Of a stretch of DNA of 64,000 nucleotides, positions 12,394-24,575 are shown in pieces. The first letter of the stretch is position 1, and every line of letters begins with the position of its first letter. The position numbers and the translations under genes are program-made. The DNA comes from Metellina segmentata (lineage: Eukaryota > Arthropoda > Arachnida > Araneae > Tetragnathidae). A model generated the notes under the pieces. It saw only the letters and a list, made by a program, of their open reading frames with translations. It had not been told where the DNA came from and did no database searches. The DNA is taken from the NCBI GenBank assembly GCA_947359465.1, contig OX375873.1, positions 138,071,916 through 138,135,915 on the forward strand, written 5' to 3'.

Positions 12394-13080
12394 TAGTCTA
12401 TCAGCTATTCGTTTTGAGTTACATGGACATTGAAATCACGTGTAGGTTTAATGGTTTTTGAGCTTCTGGAATCATATTGGGTATGAACATTTGTTACTTG
12501 ACCAAACCATACCATAGTTTCTTGTATAATCCGCCTTATTTACTTAAAGGCAATCTTAGCTAGATGAATTGCTCATCCATAGGATTCAGGGGTGGCAATC
12601 CATCGAGCTTTGGAGGACAAGTAAATCCAGTTGACTTGGACAAACACATTAACAATTAATGATTGAAGACAAGTGTTACCCAATTGAAACGGTGTGATAT
12701 CTTCAGTTGGAAATACTTCTCTTAACAAATGTTTTAAACTAACAAGCTTCAAATCTCTAATTAACCATAAGCGATTACAAACATAATCGAACTGTTCCTG
12801 ACGAACGCCCGTTCACAATGGATATCTGCCACGGCAACCTCTTTACAAACTCCAGAACAAAGCAGGATCATAATAGTGTCATTTCTTCTCTTAGTTTGGT
12901 CATTCTGAACATGAACACGCAAGTCAATTACATATATCGGCCTTGCTACACAACACCTAATTCTACTGAAACTATCCAGTCCTGTGTCAGATCGCAGACA
13001 GGGCATATTCCGTGAGTACCATAGGGCTAGAGTTCATCAGGAAGTTATTTCTAAGTTGGAAATACCAAAATAATTTTCAT
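12394..13080. other. No feature firmly recognised; possible upstream LINE sequence
   Basis: Short ORFs in 12760-13010 have no clear family features. Their position ahead of the LINE end at 13083 makes decayed LINE sequence plausible. Confidence 0.4.
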
Positions 13081-13082
13081 TC

Positions 13083-13400
13083 GATCTCTTCCCGTCCTAT
13101 CTACACAGATTCTGCCTCATCACCAACAATAACTGCATTTGCGGGGAGCCGGGAACTCAGGACCACTACATATTCAACTGCCCTCTAACGACAACCAACC
13201 ATTTAAAAGAACCAAACATCAACTTAAGCATAGCCTGGAAACATAATACTGCCACCACCAACAAAGCCCAAGTCAAAATAATGAAAATAATGCACTTCTT
13301 TTTCAACAATAGAGACATAATTACAGGACCACACTTCCAACTTAACACCACCATTTCGCAACGGCTTTCTTCAACAGTATTCTCAGGACAGGACAACTGA
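13083..13400 (+). pseudogene. Non-LTR retrotransposon ORF2 C-terminus
   Basis: Frame from 13083 reads DLFPSYLHRFCLITNNNC, then CICGEPGTQDHYIFNCP. The CxC..GTxxHxxxxCP pattern is the C-terminal zinc-knuckle-like motif that follows RT and RNase H in Jockey/I-type LINEs. It ends at a stop after SGQDN. The RT itself is not present, so this is a 5'-truncated copy. Confidence 0.7.
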
Positions 13401-13930
13401 TTTAACTCTAACATCTGCCATAGACTCTCGAAAGTACAACTTTAAAGTTCCACAATGCATCGCATCGCATCAATTTTGAATTCTGAGCAAACTTAAATGC
13501 CAAGCTTAGAAAACTCCAATGCCAAGCGGAGAAAACACCTATGCAAATAGCACCTCAATGGCCGGGGGGGGGGTTAAGGCGCACCCTGTCCAGTCACCGT
13601 CTCACTTCTGGGGAATTTAAAACCAAGGCATGTACTTTCAGAATTTGCAATGCTGTCGATCATTTTAGAAGTTAAATATTTTGTCATTGACACGGAAGAT
13701 GTGTTATTTATAAAGTGTTTGTGATCATTTGGGGCGGTGTAGGGAGGTTTTTCCTTAGCTAGAAAAATAGGTGTGGCAAGGAGTGCGCTTTGCACTGCAG
13801 AACATCATGACTTATGATTTTAAAAGAATCGGCCAAAATTTTGATAAAAGGAAGAACAAATTGTTCTGCAAAGACTTTGGTCTGCGACGTACGTCGCAGT
13901 TTTAAACACTTTTTGCTCCCTGGTCAATAG

Positions 13931-14255
13931 GTAGGTAGATGACAAGAAGTCAATTAACGTCGCACTGGAGCAATACAAGGAGCAATAGGCGACGATCTGG
14001 AAACGAACACGAAGGGAAATCCGAGGACAACACCTAGTAATTTTGAACCACTGTCAAATGACGAGCTCAACATCTGAGCTAGCACCCCAATCTCCAAACT
14101 TCAAAACCACGCCACGTGAGGACATTTGCGGGCATTACAGATTTAACTTCTGTCACAACCGTTTACACGAGATCTTTGGTTGGCTCGAGTTTCGAATTCA
14201 AAACACTCTGATAGACAATCCATTACTATTCCAAATGTGCTACCGTGGGCCCAGA
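13931..14255 (-). mobile_element. SINE A copy
   Basis: Shared phrases AATTAACGTCGCACTGGAGC, AATCCGAGGACAACACC and GAGCTAGCACCCCAATCTCC; head ends GCTACCGTGGGCCC. Moderately diverged. Confidence 0.82.
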
Positions 14256-14880
14256 GATGTCGATGGGTTCTTGCATCAATGGAACAACAATACATATGTG
14301 TGATCCCAGAAAACTTCCGAAATAATAAAAATGGATAATATAAAGGAATTTTAAAGTCCGTGTGAATAATTTAAAAAGAATTATAAAAATTAGTGTACGG
14401 AATAAATTGTGTCACATTTTTACAATTTCCACTTTAAACGATTGGTTGCACATGTCCCACTCTCACATGTCGAATCTTTATTGGGAATACCCTGTGTTTT
14501 TTTTTTTTTTTTTTTCGAATGCTTTTTTATACAGAGTCAATCAGGTTTGGAGTTAAATAAAAAAACTTTGCATGGGACATGAAATAATATTTTGATACGA
14601 AAACAAAGTCCAGTCACAATATTATAACCAATATCCTGTCCCACATGTTTACTAATGCTCGTTATAAGGCCCCACACCATATTTAAATAGGCTGAGATAT
14701 TCAGTTTTCGTGAAAGAAACAAAATCGGTCACGGACAAAGCGCCCTAATTACCAGATCTGGAAAAAAAGGCCTCATAATGACCTGTAGTGCCAAGGATGC
14801 TAGCATTTTATTGAATACGGTAAAATGTTCACTTGCAGCAGTATTAAATTTTATTTGTTGAGATTGAACTGAACGAATGG
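14256..14880. other. No feature recognised
   Basis: AT-rich, with a T run near 14498-14514. Nothing recognised. Confidence 0.6.
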
Positions 14881-14889
14881 TGGACAGAT

Positions 14890-15175
14890 TTGATGGACCC
14901 CCGCGCTGTCTGTGGAGTCCAAAGATGCATCGATCCTAGGGTTGAATGTCGGATGAAACGATTAATTAAGACAAGTAGGCGTACTACAGTTGATCAATTG
15001 GCCCTCTAAACCAACCGGGGAGTCACTAAAAGGTCTCCAACATGACAGTGCAACGAACCCTGTTGCGCATTGGGCTCTGGAGCAGACACTTGGAGACAGA
15101 CACTATGCTGATGGCTGCTCATTGCAGAAACAGTCGTCGGTTTGCTCAGCAATTCCGAACTTGGTTTCCACCTAT
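14890..15175 (+). pseudogene. Tc1-like transposase, N-terminal HTH fragment
   Basis: RRTTVDQLAL, and in another frame TVQRTLLRIGLWSRHLETD and FAQQFRTW, match the second helix-turn-helix and linker of Tc1-family transposases (typical form TVQRTLxRxGLxSRRP). A stop and a frameshift break it, and the DDE domain is absent. Confidence 0.65.
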
Positions 15176-15539
15176 CACAATAAATATGATTTCTTCTTTC
15201 TAATCCCAACGTAAAAAAATACTAAGTCATTGTATCCGTGCAAAAAAGTTTTGGGGCAATAGCAGATGGGTCCTTAAAAATTACGTGATTGATGGCTCTA
15301 ATGCAATTCAGGATGTGTGAGGTAGAGGCTGGTATTAATCTGCACTATGTATTATATCGAGATCTTTGTACAGGGAAAGGATTTCTGGCTATCCAAGAAT
15401 GTCGTTTTTTTCAAATGGTCAGATCGGAGTTTGGCAAGCACATAGAAAGTTTTCCGGAGCTAATTGAAGGCCAGCAGCTCTCCTGGCATTTTACTAAGGT
15501 ACCAGTAATGAAAAGGTACTGGAGATGATCTGTGCAATT

Positions 15540-15830
15540 GCTTTGTTAGTACGGACAGGTGGTCGTCCTCTGGGAGTACGACGGTACTTTTACTTGTGCC
15601 AGGTTGTTCCCTCTTTTGATAATAAATCAGCTTTCTCATTAACCGGAATGCCTATATGTGATGGGATCCATTGAAAATTTATTTCTAAGAAGCGTCTGCT
15701 GGACCAGAATGGGTGATATGTGACTTGACCTCAAAGAACAGACTGGCATGTTTTTTAAGAGGACACTTTGGAGATGGTGGGGTTGGTTGATAGTTGAATT
15801 AACGTAGGCACTGGAAAAACACAACCAAAA
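15540..15830 (-). pseudogene. LINE RNase H domain fragment
   Basis: Reverse complement of 15610-15676 reads FQWIPSHIGIPVNEKADLLS, the classic RNase H motif of Jockey/I/R1 LINE ORF2 (WIPSHxGIxGNExAD). Flanking pieces are in shifted frames. It sits just before a SINE A copy on the same strand. Confidence 0.7.
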
Positions 15831-15842
15831 TATGGGTGGTCA

Positions 15843-16288
15843 ATCCCGAATGGAAAGATCCAAGAACACCTCGGCATTTTGATCCACGGTCAGATGGCTA
15901 GGTGACATCGGATCTGGCTCTCCAGTCTCCAAAGTTCCTACCAACGCCAAAATGATCACATTTGAGGCCACGGAAGATTTAAACTTCACCATTCAAAACA
16001 TACGCGACGGTCTTTGGTTTGGATTGAGTTTCGAACTCAACAGCCCTCCAGCTGTGAATCCGCTACCCTTCCACCACGTTGGGTTGGAAGTTTGGAGAGT
16101 AGGGTGCCAGCTCAGGTGTTGCCTAGTCATCTGACCGTGGTTCAAAATAACGTGGTGTTGTCCTTGAATCTTTCCCGTAGGGGGATTGATTCCGGACCGT
16201 CATCAATAGCCCGTTGTGTTGCTCTAGTACGACGTTAATTATAATTACCTTACCGCTACCCTTCCAACCGGGTTACCTTGGCCTCTCG
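15843..16288 (-). mobile_element. SINE A copy, split by another SINE A
   Basis: The minus-strand copy runs 16073 to 15843 (AGATGGCTAGGTGACATCGG, CTCCAGTCTCCAAAGTTCC). Its tRNA-like head continues at 16253-16288 (CTTCCAACCGGGTTACC). The interruption is the plus-strand insert 16074-16252. Confidence 0.85.
16074..16252 (+). mobile_element. 5'-truncated SINE A inserted in SINE A, 14-bp TSD
   Basis: Begins at CACGTTGG within the family consensus and runs to the 3' end (ACGTTAATTATAATTACC). It is flanked by a perfect 14-bp duplication CCGCTACCCTTCCA (16060-16073 and 16253-16266). 5' truncation plus a long TSD indicates LINE-driven retroposition. Confidence 0.88.
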
Positions 16289-16919
16289 AGGTTTACGATG
16301 AGTAGAATGCTTTCTTGGATGGTTTGAGGGTGCACTATACTGAGAGATTTGACACCGCTATTAAATCGATCTTACAACTGGCTGCCAGTGCATTCAGTGA
16401 AAGACATTAATCTGGATACTATGTAGGTGGTTGAAATAACTCCAACCGACCCTGCATTTATAAATTATACTACGACTTATGTGGTTGATCTTTTAAGTAA
16501 TGAGCATAAATCACACTTATTTACGAAAATACATTGAGAATACAAAATCGTCGAACAATTTTTTTCAATGTAATACTAAATTCTAAATTAAATGTTGGGT
16601 CCAGTTTGCACAAGAAAATCCAAGGGCACAAGGATCTAAATGTTCGGGGGGGGGGTTTACATAAAATATGCATTATTTCGTCCCAAAATCGATATGATTC
16701 TGATTCATAATAGTAATAATGGAAAAAAAACATTGTGACGAGAATGTACGAAAAAATTAAATTTGAGGACTGAAGGAAGTCGAACCATTTTCTTTCTTCT
16801 GCAGTTATACCTTTTTCAAACGATCTTTTTTGCTACCGAAAGCGCAAGCGTCCGATTGACAAAAAAATGGCATTGGAGCCAAAGAATCGCAAGTAGCCAC
16901 GCGAGCGCTAAGCGATCCA

Positions 16920-17034
16920 AAGTAGCGTGCCCAACAATCCGAAACATCTATATTTTGTGACGTCATCCGAAGGTGGTTCGGATAGCTCGAGGCGACAGCA
17001 GAGGCGTTTCTAGAAGTTGGCTATTCTTGCTCAG
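16920..17034 (+). promoter_or_regulatory. CpG-rich promoter-like patch with CRE and a 5' splice site
   Basis: A CpG-rich stretch contains the full CRE palindrome TGACGTCA (16959-16966) just after CTATATTTTG, and about 70 bp later a consensus donor TGCTCAG|GTGAGC (17034/17035). This layout would fit a TATA/CRE promoter with a short non-coding first exon on the plus strand. No downstream exon was identified, so it remains a candidate. Confidence 0.3.
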
Positions 17035-18595
17035 GTGAGCATCCAAACAAATTTTTAAAGAATTGATTCCGCTCAGACCTCTCAGCGCTTCGCGGGTCTG
17101 TGGGTGTTGTCTATGATCGCTCGCCGGCTTGTTCACGGATACGGTTTCGATTTTCGCCGCCTGGCGAACCTTATGAAAAATAAATGATGAAAATGGGTCT
17201 TACGTGATGGTTATTTTTTGTTTTCCTACCGTAAAAACGATTCAATTCCGCTTTAAAAACCTTCACAAAAGAGACATTGAAACATTGAATGCCTTAAAAA
17301 TTCTGATTTCGTCCAAATGGAGAAAAATATTCATGTTTTGGTGTTCCAAGGAGATACGATAAAATTACATTTTTTGGTTTATTCCGAAGAACATATTAAA
17401 AGTACATTCTTTAGCTTATTTTGAAGAACAGAACGTTTTGCTGTATAAAAATATAGTTTCATCTAGTTTCATTTTAAAGAATACAATGACAAAATGTTTT
17501 AGTTTTTCCTGAATAATGTAATAAAATTTTATGTTTTGGTTTCTGAAAAATAGGAAATAATCACCGATTCCCACAAACAACGTAAATCAAAACTTTAAAA
17601 AGAAGCTATGAAAGAAAAAAAATAACATTCGAACCAGTGACGTAGCATGTTTTTATTTATTGTTTATTACGAAAGATACTTCGCACTTTTTTAAAGTGGG
17701 AGAACTTTTGAAATAAAATCAACAATAGAAAAAAAAAGGCATTATTTTTGCAATTTTTTCATGTGCCGAATATTTTGTTAGGTACAAAAAGCCTAAGGGT
17801 AATTTCTTTGATATCTTTGAAATTTTGAATGGTGGAATTTATTCTGCTTTTATGAACGTTCAGGAATAAACCAGGTTTTACCCTTTGGTAATGGGCGATT
17901 AATTTACCCGTTACATAAAGGTAAAACCTGATGAATTCTAAAAGGAATATTTTTGTTTTGGAGTATAAATTGTTTGATTTCCTTTCATGACACGAAAGAG
18001 GGCTTACTCTTTTATACGTTAATAAGGTACAGACACAGCTGGGGAATCATGTACTCATTTCATGAAATCAATAAAGTTCTATTGATGGATCGGAAAATAT
18101 CACTGACAAGTACCGCCACACACAGGACGGAAATAAATTCAGACTAGTTCAAAGCCAATATTGAGATCACTTTCATTTTTATTTTTCTTCCAAGAAGCAC
18201 ATTTGCATCCATTCTATGTGTAAACTAACGGTAGGTAGCTTAATTACGCGTCACGCAATGGAGTTACACAACGAGCTATGGGCGACTGTATGGGATCAAT
18301 TTCAAATGAAAGCTAGTTGATAATCCAACAATTCTGTGCTCGGATGGCAAAATGAAAAAGTCACTTTTCCCAAAAAAGTCCCATCCTAGAGCCTTTTTTG
18401 TTAATGTTTAGAAGGTGGCAAAATGTCGCAAGTCTTTTTCTTTCAGTTTATGAGAAAACATAGGTGGGAAAATTGTAATAAATCAAAAACCACAGAACCA
18501 CATGTTGAATCTTGAATCTTAAAATTGCTGTCGCGAAAAATTAAAAAAAGTGATTTAAAACAGTTTGCCATCTAAGCACATAATTCTTTGATCCC
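17035..18595. other. No feature recognised
   Basis: CpG-rich until about 17170, then AT-rich sequence without recognisable genes or repeats. Confidence 0.55.
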
Positions 18596-18662
18596 GGACT
18601 GTCGTCAATAGCCCGTTAGGTTGCTCTAGTACGACGTTAATTAAAATTACCTTACCTCACCA
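18596..18662 (+). mobile_element. SINE A 3' fragment
   Basis: CCCGGACTGTCGTCAATAGC through GTACGACGTTAATTAAAATT and CCTTACC; only the last 65 bp of the family. Confidence 0.85.
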
Positions 18663-18784
18663 GTAATTCAAGAATTTACTTAGTATGCATGATGAAGAAT
18701 TGCAGGATTCGAACCCGTAATAATTGTGTTGCTAGACGGACAGACGAGGTGTTTGATATTCAGTGCGAAAGACCAATATCTATC

Positions 18785-19100
18785 GCCCTGAGTCGCGGTA
18801 GCCTGGTTGGAAGAGTAACGGATTAGCAACCAGAGGGTTGCGAGTTCGAATTCAACCATAGACCGTTATGTACAATGGTGCTGTTACACGTTAAATCTGC
18901 TGAGGCTTCAAAAGTCCTCACGTTGTCGTAGTGTGGAAGTTTGAGGGTGTGGTATCAGCTCAGGTGTGACCTCGTCATCCGACCGTGGTTCACAATTACG
19001 TGTTGTCCTCGGATCTTTCCCTTTGGGTTTGATACAAGACCGTCACCAATAATCCGTTATGTTGATCCAGTGCGACGTTAATTAAAACACCTACTTACCA
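18785..19100 (+). mobile_element. SINE A copy, best full-length example
   Basis: Head CCTGAGTCGCGGTAGCCTGG, AGAGTAACGGATTAGCAACC (A-box region), GGGTTGCGAGTTCGAATTC (B box), then the non-tRNA body and 3' end ACGTTAATTAAAACACCTAC. About 315 bp. The tRNA-like head would supply an internal Pol III promoter. Confidence 0.9.
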
Positions 19101-21426
19101 TCGTCCTGGCGATAAAATTTTGCAATGCATCAAAAATAAACGTTTTACTTTTGTTTTATCAGTTCCCAAGATTTGTATTTATGCCCTTCTGAAATAAAAT
19201 AAAATTCCTATGAAGCAGAGGTTTTTTACTGGTAATGTTTTCGCTTTATATATAAATAAACATTTTATTCAGTTTATTGCAAAACGAAATAATTTTTTTT
19301 ATTATTTCTTTTATTCCAATGGCGGACACTTTGATTATTAATCAATAGGGAGGAAAAAGCTCACATTTTGCATTATCATATATATAGTCCTGAATAAATT
19401 TCTTTCAAAATATATGAAGGTTGTTAATTTCACAGTTGTGCATGTTAAAAATAATTTTCAAAAGAAGCAGTATGTAAGTTTGTGTGCTTTAATAATCAAA
19501 TACTAATGTATATAAAAATATGCGTGAGAGTAAGATTATTTCAGAAAATATGATTAAAAGTCGCGAAACATATTTAAAATTTATGTACTTCACACTTAGT
19601 TGACAAAATGACTCCAAATTGAAAAGACCGAAATTAAATTCCGATACAGATTTTGACGTTGGGTATCAAAGCTGGGCACAATTTCATATAAAGGATGATG
19701 AAATTGCATGCAGATTTTATGATGCAAATGAGATTACCCCATGCAGATTTAAGTTAAAAATGTATTTATATTATCGAATGGGGGGGGGGCATCTTTGAAT
19801 TTGTTTTACCATGAACGATACAAGCATAAAGAGGGGTGTTTCGTTTCTTTTTCTGGAGCTTTACCTATGAATACCTCAGTATGTCCGATTCTAAATGGAC
19901 TTGACTTCGTGAATCAAAAATAATCGATCAGCCAATTGAAAAGCTTTGTATAGCATTTTGATAAGCGAGAGATACGTTTAAACAAATTCCAAAATTTTGA
20001 TGATTTATCCATTATTTAAAATGTTGTATTACCTTAAAATTTCAGTATTACGCACACATTCAAACAATCAGAAATTCTTTTATTCAATATTTTGTCTTTA
20101 ATTTTTTTCATTACGGAATATATTTTTGTGGCGGAGTCCTTCAATCACTGTTTCTTGTTTTTATGACGAGTTGTAGTGATAAAATGCATCAAGAAAGGTT
20201 TCAAGTACTTATTTTTAAAATTTGGTATGCATAATGCTTTTGTATGCATATTGTTTTTGCACCATTTTTGGAAACTATCTAGCGTTGAAAAGGTTCTTTC
20301 GTCCAAAGGACTTTTCTTATTCTAAGGAATTCTCAGTAGCATTGTATCAATGCTTTCGATGAAAGAGGACTGTCAAGCATCCAATGTAATGTTGGAAAAA
20401 TGACTTTTAAATTCAATATATCCGGATATTGATTGCCTAAAACGTTATTTTTAGCGATGTCGCTCGCTCCTCGTAAGCCTTGGCATCGATGAAAAGAGAA
20501 CCAATCGATTTGAGTTGTCTAGTGTTCAATCGATTGATAGCTGCGCTTAATAAAATTTCAATAGCAGCTGCGCTTCAAGACAAACGGAAGAAACTGCTTC
20601 CAAAGATACTCCAGAAAAGTCTTAAGACTTTTCTCAGGCAATGCTCACGCATTCTTCGTGAAACTAGCTCAGATTTGTTCTAAACCGTCAAGTTGAGAAG
20701 ACATTTCTCCCATTCTTTCGAATTTCGATAGTCTGTTTTATTTGAAGGGAGATCCCGTCGGTTTTATGAACTGTAGTTCAAAATTCAATAAAACTATCAA
20801 TGTGCAACATAAGCGTTTATTAAAAATTTAAAATATTAACAATTCGATACACAATAGCAACAAGCAGAACGAAATGCCACAAGGCGTTAAACTATCAGAA
20901 GAATTAATGCCCTATGACTTCTATTATAGCATTCAAAAACAATAACAATCTGAAAAAAAAATATATATATATAATTTCTGTTATCCTATTCGTGTACGCG
21001 TTACCAGACTTTCTGAAGAAAGTCTATTGCATAAATGATCTGAATGAGAAAACCTATCTTAAGCTGTAAACAAGGCAATTTTTAATTTTTTTTAACCTAT
21101 CCGTTTCCATCACTCTTTTAATAAGTACAGAACGTCTGGAATACATTTTAACACTTGCAAAGATAAAATATAAAATGTTTAATTTTGTTTTTACAATTCT
21201 TAAGAATCCTTAAGATTATGACAGACCAGATAAATCTAAGGAAATCAGTGAAAAGACACACCAAAAAATGCAATTTTAGAGAAGACTTATTTGAATATTT
21301 TTGGATTAAAAAAATGGAACGTAAAGATGCATTTTGTTAATCTAATACATATGCCATTCGTAACGATCAAAAAATGAATTTTTTCTGATGCTGGGCAAAA
21401 TATCTTAGAAATGAACAGCTTTGACA
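19101..21426. other. No feature recognised
   Basis: AT-rich, with a 10-G run (19780-19789) and a short TA run (about 20960). A 67-codon ORF at 20480 has no family features. Confidence 0.5.
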
Positions 21427-21680
21427 TATCGCACCCCTCGCAAGAAAAGTGACACAACTTAAAATTACAGAATTTGAGAAACATCAACTTAAAGGGTACT
21501 ATAAAACATATTGAAATAATATAAGTTTCTTTTAAATTTTATCTAAGTATTTATGGCGGTAACTTCTGTTATATTCTATAGAATAGTAATATAACACGCT
21601 GGAGCACCTCATACATATTTTTCAATGACATAACATCAAAATTTTTATTTTTTGACTTGTGTCACTATTTTTGCCGATAT
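21427..21680. mobile_element. Palindromic MITE, copy 2
   Basis: Starts TATCGCACCCCTCGCAAGAA and keeps the inner palindrome (GAAATAATATAAGTTTCTTT). The right end is eroded (TTTTTGCCGATA). Confidence 0.78.
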
Positions 21681-22306
21681 GCCTTTTTTTACAGCCCGTC
21701 CTTAGAACCAAAACAGTACAACTTGCATTACGCCCCCCTTTATCAATTGATATTAGAATTTAAGGATCATTATGAGTATTCAAATGGATAAAACATTAGA
21801 TGTACTTAGTAATGCAGTTTTGTGACAAAAATGCCGCAGTACGCAGTGAAATGATAACGATACTGAACTGACAAAACGAAGTGCAAATTGACACCAGCTG
21901 TTATTGATGATTGTCGGAAAACGTGATCGAAGTAGAACTACATAGAGCTTGCTTATAAGGTAAAAGTTTTTCCGAAAACACTCTTTATTATTGAAAAATG
22001 TGAGTAAGGTAAGTTTCATAAAACGATTTCCTCATAGACTAATGATGCGTACTTGGGCGGGCATCCCATACATGTTCGACAGGATGAAATCTGAGGAACA
22101 TGCTCTCAAGCTGATTTCTGGCATAGATCTTCAACAATAAGGTGTTCCATCGTTAATCCGCAGAAATTAAATTCTTCACCTACAGAAACACAAAAACCAA
22201 AAGTAATGTAACCAGCATTCATTTTCCACCTTCAAATTAATGACCATAGTACATCACTTTTTGCCCAATAGTGAGTTTTGTTTCAATAGGGAGAGGTACT
22301 CTCCAA
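21681..22306. other. No feature recognised
   Basis: Nothing recognised between a MITE and a hAT remnant. Confidence 0.55.
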
Positions 22307-23178
22307 TAGAGATGCTACATCGATGTCGATGTATTTAACATTGATGTAAGGTAACCGATGTTTCTGTAACATCGATGTTTATAGTTGTCAATGTTTTTAC
22401 TTTGTCGATGTTTTTACGTTGTCGATGTTATATTTTTAAATAAAAAAAAGTACCATTATAAAAATTTTAAAAATAACCAAGTAGCATAATTTTTATAATC
22501 AGTAAATTGAATATACTTTTAGATCAAAGTGGCCAAGGGTGAGGGGGTCTGAAAAGTAATGATGCGACATCGAATCAATGTTTTCAAAACATCGATGTTT
22601 TATAAAAACATTGTTGTATTTACCATCAATTGATTGGAGTCAATGTTTGCTTAACATCGATGTTTTATTTTTGAATTAAAAAAAAAGCACCATGATAAAA
22701 ATTCAGAAAAATAACCGAGCAACTATGTCAGTGATGGCGAGATCTGTCCCACCAGAAAGAGTTTTTTCCCTAACGGGTGAAAAAAGTCAGTTTAAGGTTG
22801 AGAAAGTTAACAAACTTATTTTTTTTACAAACTGTAAATAACAAATATATTGGGAACTATAATAACTATAGGCCCCAATAATTTTTATTTACAGTAAATA
22901 AAAAAATAAGTTTGTTGCATTTACCCCTATAAGTTAATAAATAATTAATAATAACTAAATGTAGTTATTTTTTTGTACTTACCTAATTATAATTATAGTT
23001 AGTAGTACCTATAAAATTGTTGTAAATGTTATTTTCTTTTATGTTATTCAATTTGAAAATAAAAGATTTGTTAATTTTTCAAATTAAATTTTCTGGATTT
23101 TGTTTTGACAGTTAGAATAAACACAGCAAATGACAAATTGAAAAACATCGATGTATTGCTGTCGATATCTCATCCCTA
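22307..23178 (+). mobile_element. hAT remnant with CATCGATG subterminal repeats
   Basis: 872 bp from TAGAGATG to CATCCCTA, flanked by CTCTCCAA and CTCCCCAG (6 of 8 identical, a decayed 8-bp TSD). ACATCGATGTT-type motifs recur more than six times on both sides. Near 22735-22850 one frame reads ARSVPPERVFSLTGEK, the dimerisation motif at the hAT transposase C-terminus. An internally deleted hAT is the best reading. Confidence 0.75.
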
Positions 23179-23227
23179 CTCCCCAGTACCTTCTTCTTAT
23201 TGGGAATCTACTCATTTGGATAGAATT

Positions 23228-23310
23228 GGCCTAAACTGTGTATCCACTAAACTGTAAAAACTGTATTAAACTGTATTGAAAAACTGTATTAAACCTAAAC
23301 TGTATTAAAC
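23228..23310. repeat. Short tandem-like repeat AAACTGTATTA
   Basis: Five or more diverged units of AAACTGTATTA spaced by a few bases. Confidence 0.7.
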
Positions 23311-23947
23311 TGTGTGAGGTCGTTGTAATTTTGCAAGATATCTATAGAAATTGAGTGGCCTGTTTAGGTTTTCCTCTGGCAAAATAACAAAGGTAGGCCC
23401 TCTGAAAGAGTCATTCAAGAACACTTCCTTGTTAGACTATTTCCCGGCAGTGCTCGTCTAACCATGTAATTCCTCCAAAGGATAAGGATGGTGGCATTCC
23501 TGTTGCAATGGCATGTATCGATCGAAATCAGGAGGTCGCTAGCAACTTGTTTAGCCACAATGACTATGCAATGGTTTATTGGGTTAGTTTAACGGATGGG
23601 TTGCACTAAACAAATCCAATGAAAAGTATTCATAACCCACGGATTGAAACAGATCTGAAACAAAATAAACTATTCCTCAGTAATTGGTTTGAAACCACCA
23701 TCTTAAAATTTGTTCTCATGAAAGTATTATCAAAAGTTCAATTTTTTTGTGACTCGATGATTTTGTATTCTTGTTAATGTTTACCCGGTCTGGATCGATT
23801 TGTTTATTTTTTATTATATTTAGAAACTTTGTTATGACTATGAAAAAAGTGCTTCAAGAAAATATCAATCCATATCTTTAAAAAAGTATTAATAGTATAT
23901 TTTATAAAAATAATTCCAAAATAAAATTTAATTAATGAAAGCCAAAT

Positions 23948-24575
23948 TTGTAGTGTTATGGCAACCCAGGTGAAAAAGCAGCGGATTAGCAACAGATGGG
24001 TTGCGAGTTCGAATCCAACCAAAAGCCGTCTTGCACAATGTTAGGTAGGTATTTTAATTAACGTCGTACTGGAGCAACAGAACGGGCAATTGACGACGCT
24101 TCCGGATCAATCCCCCAAAGGAAGATCCGAGGACAACACCACGTACTCTTGAAGCATGGTCAGACGACGAGGCAACACCTGAGCTGGCACCCCACTCTCC
24201 AGACTTCCACATCACACCAACGTGAGGACATTTGAGGCCAGAACAGACTTAACGTGAACCATTCCCTTTGTACACAAAGGTCTTTGGTTGGATTCGAACT
24301 CGCAACCCTCCTGTTGCTAATCTGTTACTTTTCCAACAAGGTTACCGTGGCCCCCATGTACAAAAGAGGCTGGTGAATGCTAAATCTATCGTGGCCTCAA
24401 ATGTTCTCACGTTGGCGTGATGTGGAAGTTTGGAGAGTGATGTACCAGTTCAAGTGTGCTTCGTCATCTAACCACGGTTCAAAATTACGCCATAGGATCT
24501 TTCCCTTTGGGTTCCGCCTACAGGCTACGTGGTGATCCAGTGCAACGCTGATTAAAATGCCTTACCTACCTACCT
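23948..24575. mobile_element. Nested SINE A cluster (plus, minus, plus)
   Basis: A plus-strand SINE A head (23948-24037, B box GAGTTCGAATCC) stops at CTTGCACAATG and resumes at about 24356 (GTACAAAAGAGGCTGGTG) through the 3' tail CCTTACCTACCTACC. Between them lies a full minus-strand copy (about 24042-24354). This is best read as one SINE inserted into another; only ATGT is clearly shared at the borders. Confidence 0.85.

Noticed and set aside
18785..18870. Possible functional tRNA gene (A/B box)
   Set aside because: The tRNA-like head is followed by the SINE A body, recurs in many copies and lacks a convincing cloverleaf acceptor stem.
18781..19110. 10-bp TSD ATCGYCCTGR around a SINE A copy
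   Set aside because: The left string is also present at the head of the 8640-8953 copy, so it is part of the SINE head and not a target duplication.
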